From assembly GCA_028277845.1 (NCBI GenBank), contig JANQFL010000103.1:1-64000 (forward strand): 64,000 nt of DNA, in the 5' to 3' direction. Below are positions 16,635 to 25,998 of the stretch, in pieces. The notes under the pieces were generated by a model. The model had not been told where the DNA came from and made no database searches. It saw only the letters and a list, made by a program, of their open reading frames with translations. A program made the position numbers and the translations under genes. The first letter of the stretch is position 1. The number at the start of each line of letters is the position of its first letter. The stretch is from Sneathiellales bacterium. Its GTDB lineage: Bacteria > Pseudomonadota > Alphaproteobacteria > JANQFL01.

Positions 16635-18320
16635 ATGATCGATCCCGTCACCCTGGCCGTGCTCAAGGGCCGGCTCGAACAGATCGCCGACGAAATGGAC
16701 GCGACCCTGTTCCGCAGCGCCTTCAACCCGATCATCGCCGAGGCCCACGATGCCAGCCACGGCCTGTATCACCGCGACACCGGCGAGACCCTGATCCAGG
16801 GCAAGTCGGGCCTGCCGGTGTTCGTCGGCGCCATGTCGTTCGCCGTCAAGGCGGTGATCGACGTGGCGGCCCGGGACGGCGACCTGGCCGACGGCGACGT
16901 CTATATCTTCAACGACCCCTACGACGGCGGCACCCACCTGTCCGACTTCAAGCTGGTGCGGCCCTATTTCCGCGACGGCGAACTGTTCTGCTATCTCGCC
17001 TCGGTCGGTCACTGGCACGACGTCGGCGGCAACGTGCCGGGCAACTACAACCCCGTCGCCACCGAGTGCTTCCAGGAAGGCATGCTGATCCCGCCGGTCA
17101 AACTGTTCGCCGCCGGCGAGATGCGCCGGGACGTGGTGCGCATTCTGCAGGCCAACTCGCGCCTGCCCGGAAGCCTGTACGGCGACCTGAACGGCCAGAT
17201 CAACGCCCTCGATCTGGGCGTGCAGCGGTTGACCGCCTTGCTGGACGAATACGGCGACAAGGTGGTGACCGAAGCCCTGGCAGAATTGAAGGACCGGGCG
17301 GCGCGTCTGATGCGGTCCAATATCGCCGAGCTGCCCGACGGCACCTATGCCGCCGAGGACTGGCTCGACAATGACGGCATCACCGACGACCCGTTGCGTA
17401 TCGGCCTGACCGTCACGATAGCCGGCGACGAAATGACGCTGGATTTCTCCAATACCGCGCCGGCCTGCGCCGGACCGGTCAACATCGCCCGCTCGACGGC
17501 CATCGCGTCGTGTTACGTGGCGCTCAAACACATCTTCCAGGACGTGCCGGCCAACGCCGGCGTGCTCGACCCCATCACCTTCGTCATTCCCGACGATTCG
17601 CTGCTCAGCGTCACCGCGCCCAAGCCGGTCGGCGGCTACACCGAAACCATCCTCAGGGTCATCGACGTGGTGTTCCAGGCCTTTGGCCAAATCGCGCCGG
17701 AACGCAGCAACGGATGCGCCTACGGCACCATCAACGCCCTGTCCCTGGCCGGCCATCGCAAGGACGGGCGGCGCTGGGTGATGTTCTCGTTCTTCGGCGG
17801 CGGGCACGGCGGCAACCCGGTCGGCGACGGACTCAACCACGGCAACGCGCCGATCTCGACCGCCACCATTCCGCCGGTGGAAATCCTCGAGGCCGCCTAT
17901 CCGGTCAAGTTCACCCAATGGGCGCTCAGGCCCGACAGCGGCGGCGCCGGGCGCCACCGGGGCGGCCTGGGTGCGGTTTATGAAATCGAACTGCTGGAGG
18001 AAGAGGCCGACGTGTTCCTGTTCGCCGAGCGCGGTAAGTACGCGCCCCAGGGCATCGCCGGCGGTGGCGCAGCCGCGGCCAATCGGTTCGTCTACGAACA
18101 GGACGACGGCGACCACGAACTGCCCTTCGTCTCGAAGGGCGTCGGCATCAAGATCAGCAAGGGCCAGCGGCTGCATTTGGAGACGCCGGGCGGCGGCGGC
18201 TACGGCAATGCAAGCGAACGCGCCACCGACGATATCGCCCGTGACATCCGCCTTGGGTATTTGACCGACACGGGCGCCCGCGAGGACTACGGTGACGGCG
18301 GGTCGGGGCAGACGGCATGA
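16635..18320 (+). CDS. Hydantoinase B / N-methylhydantoinase-type subunit
   Basis: About 561 residues of the HyuB/HydB family (also oxoprolinase and acetone-carboxylase relatives). Characteristic parts are DPVTLAVLKGRLEQIADEMD, the region VYIFNDPYDGGTHLSD, GHWHDVGGNVPGN and the Gly-rich C terminus LETPGGGGYGNASERA. ATG at 16635 has GGAGAAG seven bases upstream; a TTG at 16629 overlapping the previous stop is the alternative. With the following HyuA it should form an ATP-dependent amide-ring-opening or carboxylating complex. The substrate is not identifiable. Confidence 0.9.
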   Translation: MIDPVTLAVLKGRLEQIADEMDATLFRSAFNPIIAEAHDASHGLYHRDTGETLIQGKSGLPVFVGAMSFAVKAVIDVAARDGDLADGDVYIFNDPYDGGTHLSDFKLVRPYFRDGELFCYLASVGHWHDVGGNVPGNYNPVATECFQEGMLIPPVKLFAAGEMRRDVVRILQANSRLPGSLYGDLNGQINALDLGVQRLTALLDEYGDKVVTEALAELKDRAARLMRSNIAELPDGTYAAEDWLDNDGITDDPLRIGLTVTIAGDEMTLDFSNTAPACAGPVNIARSTAIASCYVALKHIFQDVPANAGVLDPITFVIPDDSLLSVTAPKPVGGYTETILRVIDVVFQAFGQIAPERSNGCAYGTINALSLAGHRKDGRRWVMFSFFGGGHGGNPVGDGLNHGNAPISTATIPPVEILEAAYPVKFTQWALRPDSGGAGRHRGGLGAVYEIELLEEEADVFLFAERGKYAPQGIAGGGAAAANRFVYEQDDGDHELPFVSKGVGIKISKGQRLHLETPGGGGYGNASERATDDIARDIRLGYLTDTGAREDYGDGGSGQTA

Positions 18321-20395
18321 GTGATTCACCCGGGCGTATCGTCGGTGTCGATGTCGGCGGCACCTTCACCGACGTGTTTTTTCTCAACGAGGCCACCGGC
18401 GGCTACGAAGTGGCCAAGGTGCCGTCGACGCCGGGCGACCAGTCCAAGGGTTTCCTCAACGGGCTCAAGCAAGGCGAGGCACCCTTCGCCGAAATCGCCA
18501 CCGTGGTACACGGCACGACCGTCGGCACCAATGCGTTGCTGGAACGCAAAGGGGCCAGGACCGGTTTGATCACGTCACGGGGTTTCCGCGACGTGCTGGA
18601 AATGCGCCGGCGCGACCGGCCGCAGACCTGGGGCCTGTGGGGCACGTTCGATCCGGTCATCCCGCGCGACCTGCGCCTGGAAGTGGCCGAACGCACCCAC
18701 GCCGACGGCATGGTCGCAGAGGCGGTCGATGCACAGGAAGTCAAGGCCCGCGCCAGGGACCTGGTCGAGATGGGCTGCGATGCCGTGGCGGTGTTCTTCA
18801 TCAACAGTTACGCCAACGCGGCCAACGAACAGGCCGCACTGGCCGCCGTCGCCGAGGTCTGGCCCAACGAGCATATCGTCGCCTCGCACCGGATCGTGCC
18901 GGAGATCCGCGAATTCGAGCGCATCTCCACCACGGCCCTGAACGCCGCCCTGCGGCCGGTGGTCGGCACCTACCTGCACCGGCTGGAAACGGCGTTGGTC
19001 GACGACGGCTTCGGCGGCCAGGTTCTCATCGTACAGTCCAACGGCGGCGTCATGTCGGTCGACACGGCCCGGCAGTTGCCGATCCGTACCGCGCTGTCGG
19101 GCCCGGCCGCCGGGGTCATCGCCGGCGCCCACATCGCCAAGGCCGCGGGTTATCCCGACGTCATCACCTGCGACATGGGCGGCACCAGCTTCGACGTCGC
19201 CCTGGTGGTCGACGGCGAAAGCGCGCTGAGCCCGCAGACCGCCATCGACTTCGGCATGGTGGTGCGCACGCCGATGATCGAGATCACCACCATCGGCGCC
19301 GGCGGCGGCTCCATCGCCTGGGTCGACCGCGGCGGGCTGCTGCAGATCGGTCCGGAATCGGCGGGTTCGGACCCCGGTCCGGTGTGTTACGGCCTGGGCA
19401 ACGACCGGCCGACGGTGACCGACGCCAACCTGGTGCTGGGCCGCATCAACGCCGAGCGGCCGATCGGCGGCAAACTCGACCGCCTCGATGTCGACGCCGC
19501 CAAGGCGGCCATCGCGGCGCATGTGGGCGAACCACTCGGTCTGGGCGCCATGGACGCCGCCGAGGCCATCATCCGCGTGGCCAACGCCCGCATGGCCGGC
19601 GCCATCCGCCTGGTTTCGGTCGAACGGGGCCATGACCCGCGCGGTTTTTCGGCCATGCCGTTCGGCGGCGGCGGTTCGCTGCACACGGGCGCGCTGATCA
19701 AGGAGGTCGGCCTGGCCCGCGCCCTGGTGCCGCGCTTTCCCGGCGTGACCAGCGCGCTGGGCTGCGTCATCGCCGATATGCGCCACGACTTCGTGCACAC
19801 CCTCAACGTCATGCTCGACGACCTGGACGAAGGGGCGCTCGATGCGGAGATGTCCGGCCGTGCCGGTGAAGGTCTGGCGCTGCTTGAGAAGGCGGGAATC
19901 GGGTTGCAGGGGAACACCTGCCAGTTCGAACTGGACATGTCGTATCTCGGGCAGACTCATACCGTATCGGTCCCCCTGCCGGTCACGCTCGACGGGGACA
20001 CCACCGGCGTGACCCGCGCCCTGATCCGCCAGGCCTTTGAGGATGCCTACCGGGCCGCCTACGGCCGGTTGCTGGACGACATCGCCATCCGTGTGCTCAA
20101 CCTGCGCGTCGCCGTCATCGGCCACCGGCCCAAGTTCGACCTTTCCGCGCTGGCGCCGGGACCGGACGCCTCGGCCGAGGCGGCGAGAACCGGCGAGCGC
20201 CAGGTCTGGGTCGACGGCGGCTGGCATACGGCGGCGATCTACGACCGGCTGGTCCTGCCGGCCGGCGCCGGGGTGCCCGGACCGGCCCTGCTGGAACAGC
20301 CCGACACCACCATTTTCATCGACCCCGATCTGGCCGGCACCGTCGACGCCCACGGCAATCTGGTCATCGAACGCAAGCAGGACGCCCGGCCATGA
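18317..20395 (+). CDS. Hydantoinase A / N-methylhydantoinase-type ATPase subunit
   Basis: 692 residues of the HyuA/Hydant_A family. The phosphate-binding motif IVGVDVGGTFTDVFFLNE is at the N terminus; VVHGTTVGTNALLERKGART and TCDMGGTSFDVALV are further ASKHA-type segments, followed by a C-terminal domain with PFGGGGSLHTGALI. It overlaps hyuB by ATGA. The pair resembles ATP-dependent N-methylhydantoinase (creatinine pathway), 5-oxoprolinase or acetophenone-type carboxylases. Because the downstream isochorismatase-like protein lacks its catalytic Cys, the creatinine route is only one possibility. Confidence 0.9.
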   Translation: MSDSPGRIVGVDVGGTFTDVFFLNEATGGYEVAKVPSTPGDQSKGFLNGLKQGEAPFAEIATVVHGTTVGTNALLERKGARTGLITSRGFRDVLEMRRRDRPQTWGLWGTFDPVIPRDLRLEVAERTHADGMVAEAVDAQEVKARARDLVEMGCDAVAVFFINSYANAANEQAALAAVAEVWPNEHIVASHRIVPEIREFERISTTALNAALRPVVGTYLHRLETALVDDGFGGQVLIVQSNGGVMSVDTARQLPIRTALSGPAAGVIAGAHIAKAAGYPDVITCDMGGTSFDVALVVDGESALSPQTAIDFGMVVRTPMIEITTIGAGGGSIAWVDRGGLLQIGPESAGSDPGPVCYGLGNDRPTVTDANLVLGRINAERPIGGKLDRLDVDAAKAAIAAHVGEPLGLGAMDAAEAIIRVANARMAGAIRLVSVERGHDPRGFSAMPFGGGGSLHTGALIKEVGLARALVPRFPGVTSALGCVIADMRHDFVHTLNVMLDDLDEGALDAEMSGRAGEGLALLEKAGIGLQGNTCQFELDMSYLGQTHTVSVPLPVTLDGDTTGVTRALIRQAFEDAYRAAYGRLLDDIAIRVLNLRVAVIGHRPKFDLSALAPGPDASAEAARTGERQVWVDGGWHTAAIYDRLVLPAGAGVPGPALLEQPDTTIFIDPDLAGTVDAHGNLVIERKQDARP

Positions 20396-20994
20396 CCGCT
20401 TCCGATCCCGCCCGCACGGCCCTGGTGCTGGTCGACATGCAGAACGATTTCCTGCACCCGAACGGCGCCTACGGCCGGGCCGGTGTCGGCGACCCGTCCA
20501 TCGCCGCCCTGCCGGACCGGCTCGCTCCGGTCGCGGACGCCATGCGTCGTGCGGGCGGCTGGATCGTCTCGACCCATTTCACCCTGGTGCCGGGCAAGAA
20601 CGGCGCGCCCTTCATTTCCGATCATCTGCGCAAGCTGCGGCCGTTTCTGACGACCGGCGATTTCGTGCCGGGCGGCTTCGGCCACGACCTGATCGACGCC
20701 CTCAAACCCGCCGACCTGTCGGTGGAAAAAGTGGCGTTTTCCGCTTTCTATCAAAGCCACCTGGAGTTCGTGCTGGGCCGCGCCGGCATCGACACCCTGA
20801 TCTTCGGCGGCATCGTCACCAACGGCGGCGTCGCCTCGACGGTGCGCGACGCCCATGTGCGCGACTTCCACATCACCGTTCTCAGCGACGGCTGCGCCGC
20901 CTTCGGCGCCGAGGCGCACGAGGCGACGATCAAATCGCTGTCGACCATTGCAACCATCTCGACCTGTGAAGAGGCTATCACTACAGTTACCTGA
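20392..20994 (+). CDS. Isochorismatase-family protein lacking the catalytic cysteine
   Basis: 200 residues with the isochorismatase-like fold: ALVLVDMQNDFLHPNGAYGR contains the conserved Asp, and SVEKVAFSAFYQS contains the Lys. At the nucleophile position, where amidases of the family have TNxCVxST, this protein reads TNGGVASTVRDAH, so Cys is replaced by Gly. Gly at this point is known in true isochorismatases (EntB/PhzD), which hydrolyse a vinyl ether without a Cys nucleophile. It overlaps hyuA by ATGA and ends the operon. N-carbamoylsarcosine amidase would be the expected partner of an N-methylhydantoinase, but the missing Cys argues against that. Confidence 0.82.
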   Translation: MTASDPARTALVLVDMQNDFLHPNGAYGRAGVGDPSIAALPDRLAPVADAMRRAGGWIVSTHFTLVPGKNGAPFISDHLRKLRPFLTTGDFVPGGFGHDLIDALKPADLSVEKVAFSAFYQSHLEFVLGRAGIDTLIFGGIVTNGGVASTVRDAHVRDFHITVLSDGCAAFGAEAHEATIKSLSTIATISTCEEAITTVT

Positions 20995-21019
20995 CCGTTC
21001 CTTTCGTACCGAGTAAATC

Positions 21020-21988
21020 ATGACCAGTATCGTGCACGTGCGTTGCGGCAGCGACATCCGCGACGCGCTGAGTGAAGCCGGCATCCCCGGCGACTTTGTC
21101 GAGTTTTCCGATCCCATCTGCCAAGGCCCCGTACCGCCCGGCCTGTCCGAGGACGGCCTGCACAGCGTACGGACGGCATTCATCACCGAGACCTACGGCG
21201 CAGCAGCAGCCGTGCCCGTTCCCGGCCGGCTGGAGCGGGAATCGGAGGTGCTGGACAGCATCACCGGTGCCGACAAGATCGTGCTGTGGTTCGAGCACGA
21301 CATCTACGACCAGGCGATCCTGATCCGGTTGCTGGCAGCGCTGAAGGACCGTAACGATCTGCATAACCGGCTGTTCATGATCAGCACCGACCGTTTTCCC
21401 GGCATCGACCGCTTCGTCGGACTGGGGCAGTTGATGCCGGAGCAGTTGGGGGAACTGTGGGGGACCGAGACGCCGGTGACCGGGGCCCAGATGAACGCGG
21501 CCGCCGAGGCCTGGACCGCCTACCGAAGTGGCGATCCGAGCGACCTGTTGCCGTTTGCCAAGACCACCGACGGACCGCTGCCCTATCTGGCCGGCGCGTT
21601 GACCCGGCACCTGCGGGAACTGCCTTGGACGCGCGACGGCTTGTCCCTGACCGAACGGCTGATCCTGACGGCCATCGCCAAGGGAGCGGCGACGCCGGGT
21701 CTGGCCTTCCGGGACCTGTATGTCGAGTACGAGCCGCAACCGTTCCTTGGCGATTTGATGTTCTGGCCCATCGTGCGCGGCTTGGCCGGGGCACGGGAAC
21801 CGGCGCTCACCCCGTACACCGCACCGCCTGATCCTATCGCCCTCACCGATTTCGGGCATGGGTTGCTGAACGGCGATGCCGACTGGATCGTAACCAACGG
21901 CATCGACCGCTGGTGGGGCGGTACTCACCTGACCGGCGATCCCGATTGGCGCTGGGATGACGGTCCGGACTCGGTCGTGATGGTTTAA
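21020..21988 (+). CDS. DUF1835-domain protein
   Basis: 322 residues. The N-terminal segment IVHVRCGSDIRDALSEAG followed by SDPICQGPVP matches the DUF1835 family, and KIVLWFEHDIYDQAILIRLLA is a second conserved block; the C-terminal half is consistent with the DUF3658-like helical partner. No enzymatic function is established for this family. It is a separate unit, 25 bp after the isochorismatase-like gene and convergent with the glycosylase-like gene (1 bp between stops). Confidence 0.8.
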   Translation: MTSIVHVRCGSDIRDALSEAGIPGDFVEFSDPICQGPVPPGLSEDGLHSVRTAFITETYGAAAAVPVPGRLERESEVLDSITGADKIVLWFEHDIYDQAILIRLLAALKDRNDLHNRLFMISTDRFPGIDRFVGLGQLMPEQLGELWGTETPVTGAQMNAAAEAWTAYRSGDPSDLLPFAKTTDGPLPYLAGALTRHLRELPWTRDGLSLTERLILTAIAKGAATPGLAFRDLYVEYEPQPFLGDLMFWPIVRGLAGAREPALTPYTAPPDPIALTDFGHGLLNGDADWIVTNGIDRWWGGTHLTGDPDWRWDDGPDSVVMV

Positions 21989-21989
21989 G

Positions 21990-22661
21990 TCAAGGCACCG
22001 ACGCCGCCAGGGTCATGCTGATCTGGCAAAGCGGCAGGCCGCTTTCCTCGGCCCAGGCGTTGTAGGCCTCCTGCACGGCTTTCCTATCGCCCTTGCCCTT
22101 GGGCTCGCCGTCGAAGGCGCCCCAGTGGTTGAGGGCCTTGACCACGAAACCGGTCAGCACGAAGGTGTCCTTGCCGACCATGCGCAGGAAGTAAGGCCCG
22201 GAATTGCCGCCCAGTTGCTTGAAGCGCTTGCCCAGATCGAACCACAGGCCGACCACGTCGTCCTTGGGCCAGCCGGCCAGGTAGTCGCCCATGCCGCCGA
22301 ATTCGTCGATCACGTCGCACAGCGCCGCGGCGTTGTGCAGTGTCGCCCGCATCTTGCCGCCGTGGCGGATCAGGGCTTTGTTGGACATCAGCCGGTCCAG
22401 GTCCTCGTCGTTGAAGGACCGCACCCGGTGCGGATCGAAGCCTTCGAACGCCTCCTCGAAATCCGGCCAGCGGGCGTCGACCATGCTTTGCTTGAGGCCG
22501 GCGCGGAAGATGCGCAGGGACATCTGCGAGAAATAGCGGTCATCGGAGACATTGCGCAACGCCTTCGGGCCCTTCGGTTTCGGCATGCGCTTGGCCAGTT
22601 CGTCCTCGCCGATGCGCTTCACAGCCGCTGCCTGGATTTTCGCGAATGTCGTCATGCTCAT
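21990..22661 (-). CDS. DNA-3-methyladenine glycosylase I-like protein
   Basis: 223 residues resembling the Adenine_glyco (Tag) family of helix-hairpin-helix DNA repair enzymes. Recognisable parts are DRYFSQMSLRIFRAGLKQSMVDARWPDFEEAFEGFD, in the place of the Tag substrate-pocket region, LIRHGGKMRATLHNA and the C-terminal LTGFVVKAL segment. It would excise alkylated adenine from DNA. It overlaps the upstream murI stop by 4 bp, so the two are co-transcribed. The zinc-snap Cys/His residues of classical Tag are not obvious, so this may be a Tag-like subfamily. Confidence 0.72.
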   Translation of the reverse strand: MSMTTFAKIQAAAVKRIGEDELAKRMPKPKGPKALRNVSDDRYFSQMSLRIFRAGLKQSMVDARWPDFEEAFEGFDPHRVRSFNDEDLDRLMSNKALIRHGGKMRATLHNAAALCDVIDEFGGMGDYLAGWPKDDVVGLWFDLGKRFKQLGGNSGPYFLRMVGKDTFVLTGFVVKALNHWGAFDGEPKGKGDRKAVQEAYNAWAEESGLPLCQISMTLAASVP

Positions 22662-23494
22662 ATCCCTTCCCCACCACTGTCCGGCCAGGTTAAATGTCGT
22701 GTGAATCCGGTCTCCGTCAAGAGGGGAGCCAGATGGTCGAGGTCGGACAGGACACCGGTCGTGTAGGCCGTGTCGGGACCGGTTGCCCGGGCGGCGCCAT
22801 CCGGCAAGACGTCGCGCAACCGCCTAGCCACCGCCGGCGCGGGATCGAGCCAGGTGATGGCACCGTCCGACAGGGCGTCCAGTTCCGGCAACAGAAACGG
22901 GTAGTGCGTACACCCCAGCACGCCGACATCGATGGGCGGTTCGGCGGACAGGATGGGTGCGACGATGGCGCGGAGCCGGTCGCTGTCCACCGGTTTGCCG
23001 CGCATCTTGTCTTCCGCCATCTGCGCGAGTTCGGGGGAACCGACCCGGACGATGCGGCAATCGGGCGCGAAGTCCGCCACCAGCCGGTCGAGATAGCGCC
23101 GCCGTACCGTGGCTTCCGTGGCCAGTACGGCGATGGCGCGGGTGCGCGAGCGTTCGCCGGCCGGCTTGACCGGCGGCACCACGCCGACGAACGGCATAGC
23201 GAACCGGTCCCGCACGGCATCCAGCACCACCGTGCTGGCGGTGTTGCACGCCACGACCACGGCGTCGACGGCGGCCGGCGCGGCGGCGATCAAGGCGCAT
23301 ACCCGGGCGACGAGCCGGTCTTCGGCCATGGCACCGTAGGGAAACGCCGCGAAATCGGCCAGATAGCTCAAACGCAGGCCGGGTGCCGCGGCGCGCATCG
23401 CCCGCACCACGCTGAGGCCGCCGATGCCCGAATCGAGCACCAGGACGTGATGGCATGGCGGAGCATCTGGTGACATGGGGCGGGACAATGACAC
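22658..23494 (-). CDS. murI: Glutamate racemase
   Basis: 278 residues, cytoplasmic, making D-glutamate for peptidoglycan. The N-terminal motif VLVLDSGIGGLSVVRAMRA, the first catalytic Cys in VVACNTASTVVLDAV, and the second in GVLGCTHYPFLLPEL are all present, as is YLADFAAFPYG. The length is normal for MurI. It is transcribed leftward with the Tag-like gene (ATGA overlap). The next upstream feature is a divergent glycosyltransferase with a 145-bp gap. Confidence 0.93.
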   Translation of the reverse strand: MSLSRPMSPDAPPCHHVLVLDSGIGGLSVVRAMRAAAPGLRLSYLADFAAFPYGAMAEDRLVARVCALIAAAPAAVDAVVVACNTASTVVLDAVRDRFAMPFVGVVPPVKPAGERSRTRAIAVLATEATVRRRYLDRLVADFAPDCRIVRVGSPELAQMAEDKMRGKPVDSDRLRAIVAPILSAEPPIDVGVLGCTHYPFLLPELDALSDGAITWLDPAPAVARRLRDVLPDGAARATGPDTAYTTGVLSDLDHLAPLLTETGFTRHLTWPDSGGEGI

Positions 23495-23639
23495 AACCGT
23501 CCCGCCGCGGTAAAGGCACGGCGCCGCCGAAGCGATAAACGTTTAGGCCGACGCCAAACCAGTATGATAGTCGTTTAAGCCGGCGCCGGAAACGAGTATG
23601 CATGGGCCGGACCCAATGCCCCGGAAGCAAGGAAACCGC

Positions 23640-24389
23640 ATGCGAGTCGCTGTCGTCACGCCCTATTTCGAAACGCCGCGGGACTGGTTCGAGCAATGCC
23701 ACCGGTCGGTCATGGCGCAGACCCATCCCTGCACGCACATCGTCGTGGCCGACGGCGCGCCCGAGGATTATGTCGGCGGCTGGGAGGCGCAGCACATCAT
23801 GCTGGACGTCAACCACGCCGATTATGGCGACACGCCACGGGCCATCGGCTCGGTAGCGGCCATCGGCCAGCAGTTCGACGCCATCGCCTATCTCGATGCC
23901 GACAACTGGTACACGCCCGACCACATCGCGTCCCTGGTCGAGCTGCACCGGGAGACCGATGCCGACGTGTGCATCTCCAGCCGGACCATGAACCATCTGG
24001 ACGGCAGCGAACTGGGGCCGTGCCTCGAGACCGACGGGGCGTTCTTCGCCGACACCAGTTGCCTGATGCTGACGCGCCCGGCGTTCCGCGTCGCCGGGGC
24101 CTGGGCCATGTTCGAGCCGCAACTGCATCCCATCTGCGACCGCATGATGATGCACGTGATCCGGCAGCATCAACTGAAACGGGCGTTCAGCGGCAAGACC
24201 ACGGTGGCGTTCCGGACGGCCTACAAAGGGATGTACAGGCTCTATGGCGTCACGCCGCCGCCGGGCGCGGACAAGTCCGGCGATGACTTTCTCAAGGCCA
24301 TCGACTATCTCAAGCACATGGGCGGACCCGACCTGTCGCCCCGGATCATCCGCCGGCCGCCGGGCGGACAGGTTTCGCACACCGACTGA
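23640..24389 (+). CDS. Small family 2-type glycosyltransferase
   Basis: 249 residues beginning MRVAVVTPYFETPRDWFEQC. This start has AAGGAAA upstream, whereas the ORF-track start adds 14 unlikely residues. GT-A fold signs are the N-terminal VVTPYFETP nucleotide-binding strand, HIVVADGAPED, and the metal motif AIAYLDADNWYTPDHI. It lacks a membrane anchor and is short, so it may be a soluble enzyme acting on a surface polysaccharide or glycolipid. No polysaccharide genes are adjacent, and acceptor and donor are unknown. Confidence 0.78.
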   Translation: MRVAVVTPYFETPRDWFEQCHRSVMAQTHPCTHIVVADGAPEDYVGGWEAQHIMLDVNHADYGDTPRAIGSVAAIGQQFDAIAYLDADNWYTPDHIASLVELHRETDADVCISSRTMNHLDGSELGPCLETDGAFFADTSCLMLTRPAFRVAGAWAMFEPQLHPICDRMMMHVIRQHQLKRAFSGKTTVAFRTAYKGMYRLYGVTPPPGADKSGDDFLKAIDYLKHMGGPDLSPRIIRRPPGGQVSHTD

Positions 24390-24458
24390 TCCCCTCGCCG
24401 GGCCGACGCCGAACGGCTATGGTTGCCCGTTCATGCAATCGACCGCCGACAAGCATTC

Positions 24459-25169
24459 ATGCGCCGAGCCGACCGACTGTTCCTGCTGATCCAGATCCTG
24501 CGCCGCGGCCGCGTCGTCACGGCCAGCGACATCGCCGGGGAGCTGGAGGTTTCGACGCGCACCGTCTACCGCGATATCGCCGACCTGACGGCCACCGGCG
24601 TGCCCATCGACGGCGAGGCCGGCGTCGGCTATGTGCTGCGCCCGGGCTTCGACATGCCGCCCCTGGGCTTCACCACCGACGAACTGGAGGCCCTGGCGCT
24701 GGGCGCGCGTATCGTCGCCGGTAGCGGCGACGAGAAGCTGGCCCGCGCCGCCGAGGATGTCCTGGCCAAGGTGGCGGCGGCGGTGCCCGACCAGGACGCC
24801 GAAACCATCGACGCCATCGCCTTGCTGGCACCGCCGGACGACACGCGCCCGCCCGTGGTGGCCGACATTCCGGCCCTGCGCCGGGCCATTCGCGAACGGC
24901 GCAAGGTGCGGCTGGCCTACCGTTCGGAACGGGGCGACGACACGACGCGGGTGATCCGGCCGCTGGTGCTGCTCTATTTCGGACCGGTGTGGCTGCTGGC
25001 CGGCTGGTGCGAACTGCGCCGGGGCTTCCGCAATTTCCGCCTCGACTGGGTCGCCGGGGCCGACGTTCTGGACGAAACCTTCCCCGATGCACCGGGCCAC
25101 AGGCTGGCCGATTATCTGAAACTGGAACGGGAAAAGCTGGCGCCGCACCAGTCCGCGAAGGCGGATTAA
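24459..25169 (+). CDS. WYL-domain HTH transcriptional regulator (YafY-type)
   Basis: 236 residues from the ATG at MRRADRLFLLIQILRRG, the usual start of YafY-like proteins; the ORF-track start is a TTG 12 codons upstream. The winged helix reads VVTASDIAGELEVSTRTVYRDIADL, followed by a WYL domain with RRKVRLAYRSERGDDTTRVIRPLVLLYFGPVWLLAGWCELR and FRLDWV. Such proteins sense nucleic acid or small ligands and control stress or catabolic genes. It stands alone, convergent with the AMDase cluster, so its target is not apparent. Confidence 0.87.
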   Translation: MRRADRLFLLIQILRRGRVVTASDIAGELEVSTRTVYRDIADLTATGVPIDGEAGVGYVLRPGFDMPPLGFTTDELEALALGARIVAGSGDEKLARAAEDVLAKVAAAVPDQDAETIDAIALLAPPDDTRPPVVADIPALRRAIRERRKVRLAYRSERGDDTTRVIRPLVLLYFGPVWLLAGWCELRRGFRNFRLDWVAGADVLDETFPDAPGHRLADYLKLEREKLAPHQSAKAD

Positions 25170-25235
25170 ACGTCGCCCTTGCGGTAGTCCTTCGGCGCCG
25201 GTCCCCGTTCGCCTCAATGTCACCCCGGCCTTGTT

Positions 25236-25961
25236 TCAGGCCGGCGGTTCGAGCAGGCGGCCGCGGCCGCGGGCCGTTGCGTCGCAGCCGCTCAACCGCA
25301 GTGCCGCCCAACTGCCCGCCACGGCGCTGGACACCATGGGAATACCGGTTTCCGCTTCCAGCGCCGTGGTCACGTCCAATGTGTGCAGGCCACCGCAGGA
25401 CACCAGGATGGCGTCGGAATGGGCATCGCGCCCTTCGGCGTAGGCGCGGCGGCCGAGATCCAACAGGTCGTCCTGGCCGACGTCGGCGATCGCATCGACG
25501 GCTTCGATGTTCAGCGACGCCAGGGCCGTGACCGTGAAGCCCGAAACCGCAAGAAATTCGACGAGACGGCGGTTGACCGGGTCCGTGTAAGCCGTGCCGA
25601 CGGCGACGCGCCGGGCACCCAGCACCCGCAGGGCATCGACGACGGCGTTGCTCATGGTCGTCGCCGGAAGGCCGGTTTCCGCGCGCATGATATCGACCAG
25701 CCGCCTGTTGAACGCGGCGCCGCGGTAGAAACTCATCGACGTGCCCATCAGGACGACGGCGTCCGCGCCCCGGCCGGCCAGGCGTTCGGCATGGCCGGCG
25801 ATACTGTCGACAACGCCGTCGTAACCATCCGGCGTCAATCTGTCGAGCCCCAGACCGGCGGCGATGAACGACGCCCGATCCCCGTAGAGCGCCGGGCATT
25901 CCGGCGGCACCAGGCCGCCGGCCGGGGGAACGATCAGTCCGATAGTCGGTTTGCCGGCCAT
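25236..25961 (-). CDS. Arylmalonate decarboxylase (AMDase) homologue
   Basis: 241 residues of the Asp/Glu racemase superfamily. The start MAGKPTIGLIVPPAGGLVP is at 25961, inside the longer track ORF. Active-site features match Bordetella AMDase: MGTSMSFYRGAAFN supplies the Gly74-Thr75-Ser76 oxyanion element (Gly replaces the first racemase Cys), GTAYTDPVN the Tyr, and VSCGGLHTLD the single catalytic Cys188-Gly. One Cys plus the GTS motif distinguishes decarboxylases from two-Cys racemases. The predicted reaction is cofactor-free decarboxylation of an alpha-substituted malonate. It lies downstream of an enolase-superfamily gene and TctABC. The native substrate of AMDases is unclear. Confidence 0.85.
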   Translation of the reverse strand: MAGKPTIGLIVPPAGGLVPPECPALYGDRASFIAAGLGLDRLTPDGYDGVVDSIAGHAERLAGRGADAVVLMGTSMSFYRGAAFNRRLVDIMRAETGLPATTMSNAVVDALRVLGARRVAVGTAYTDPVNRRLVEFLAVSGFTVTALASLNIEAVDAIADVGQDDLLDLGRRAYAEGRDAHSDAILVSCGGLHTLDVTTALEAETGIPMVSSAVAGSWAALRLSGCDATARGRGRLLEPPA

Positions 25962-25998
25962 GATGTCTGCCTTCGCTGTTGAATCGGAAAGGGGCGTG

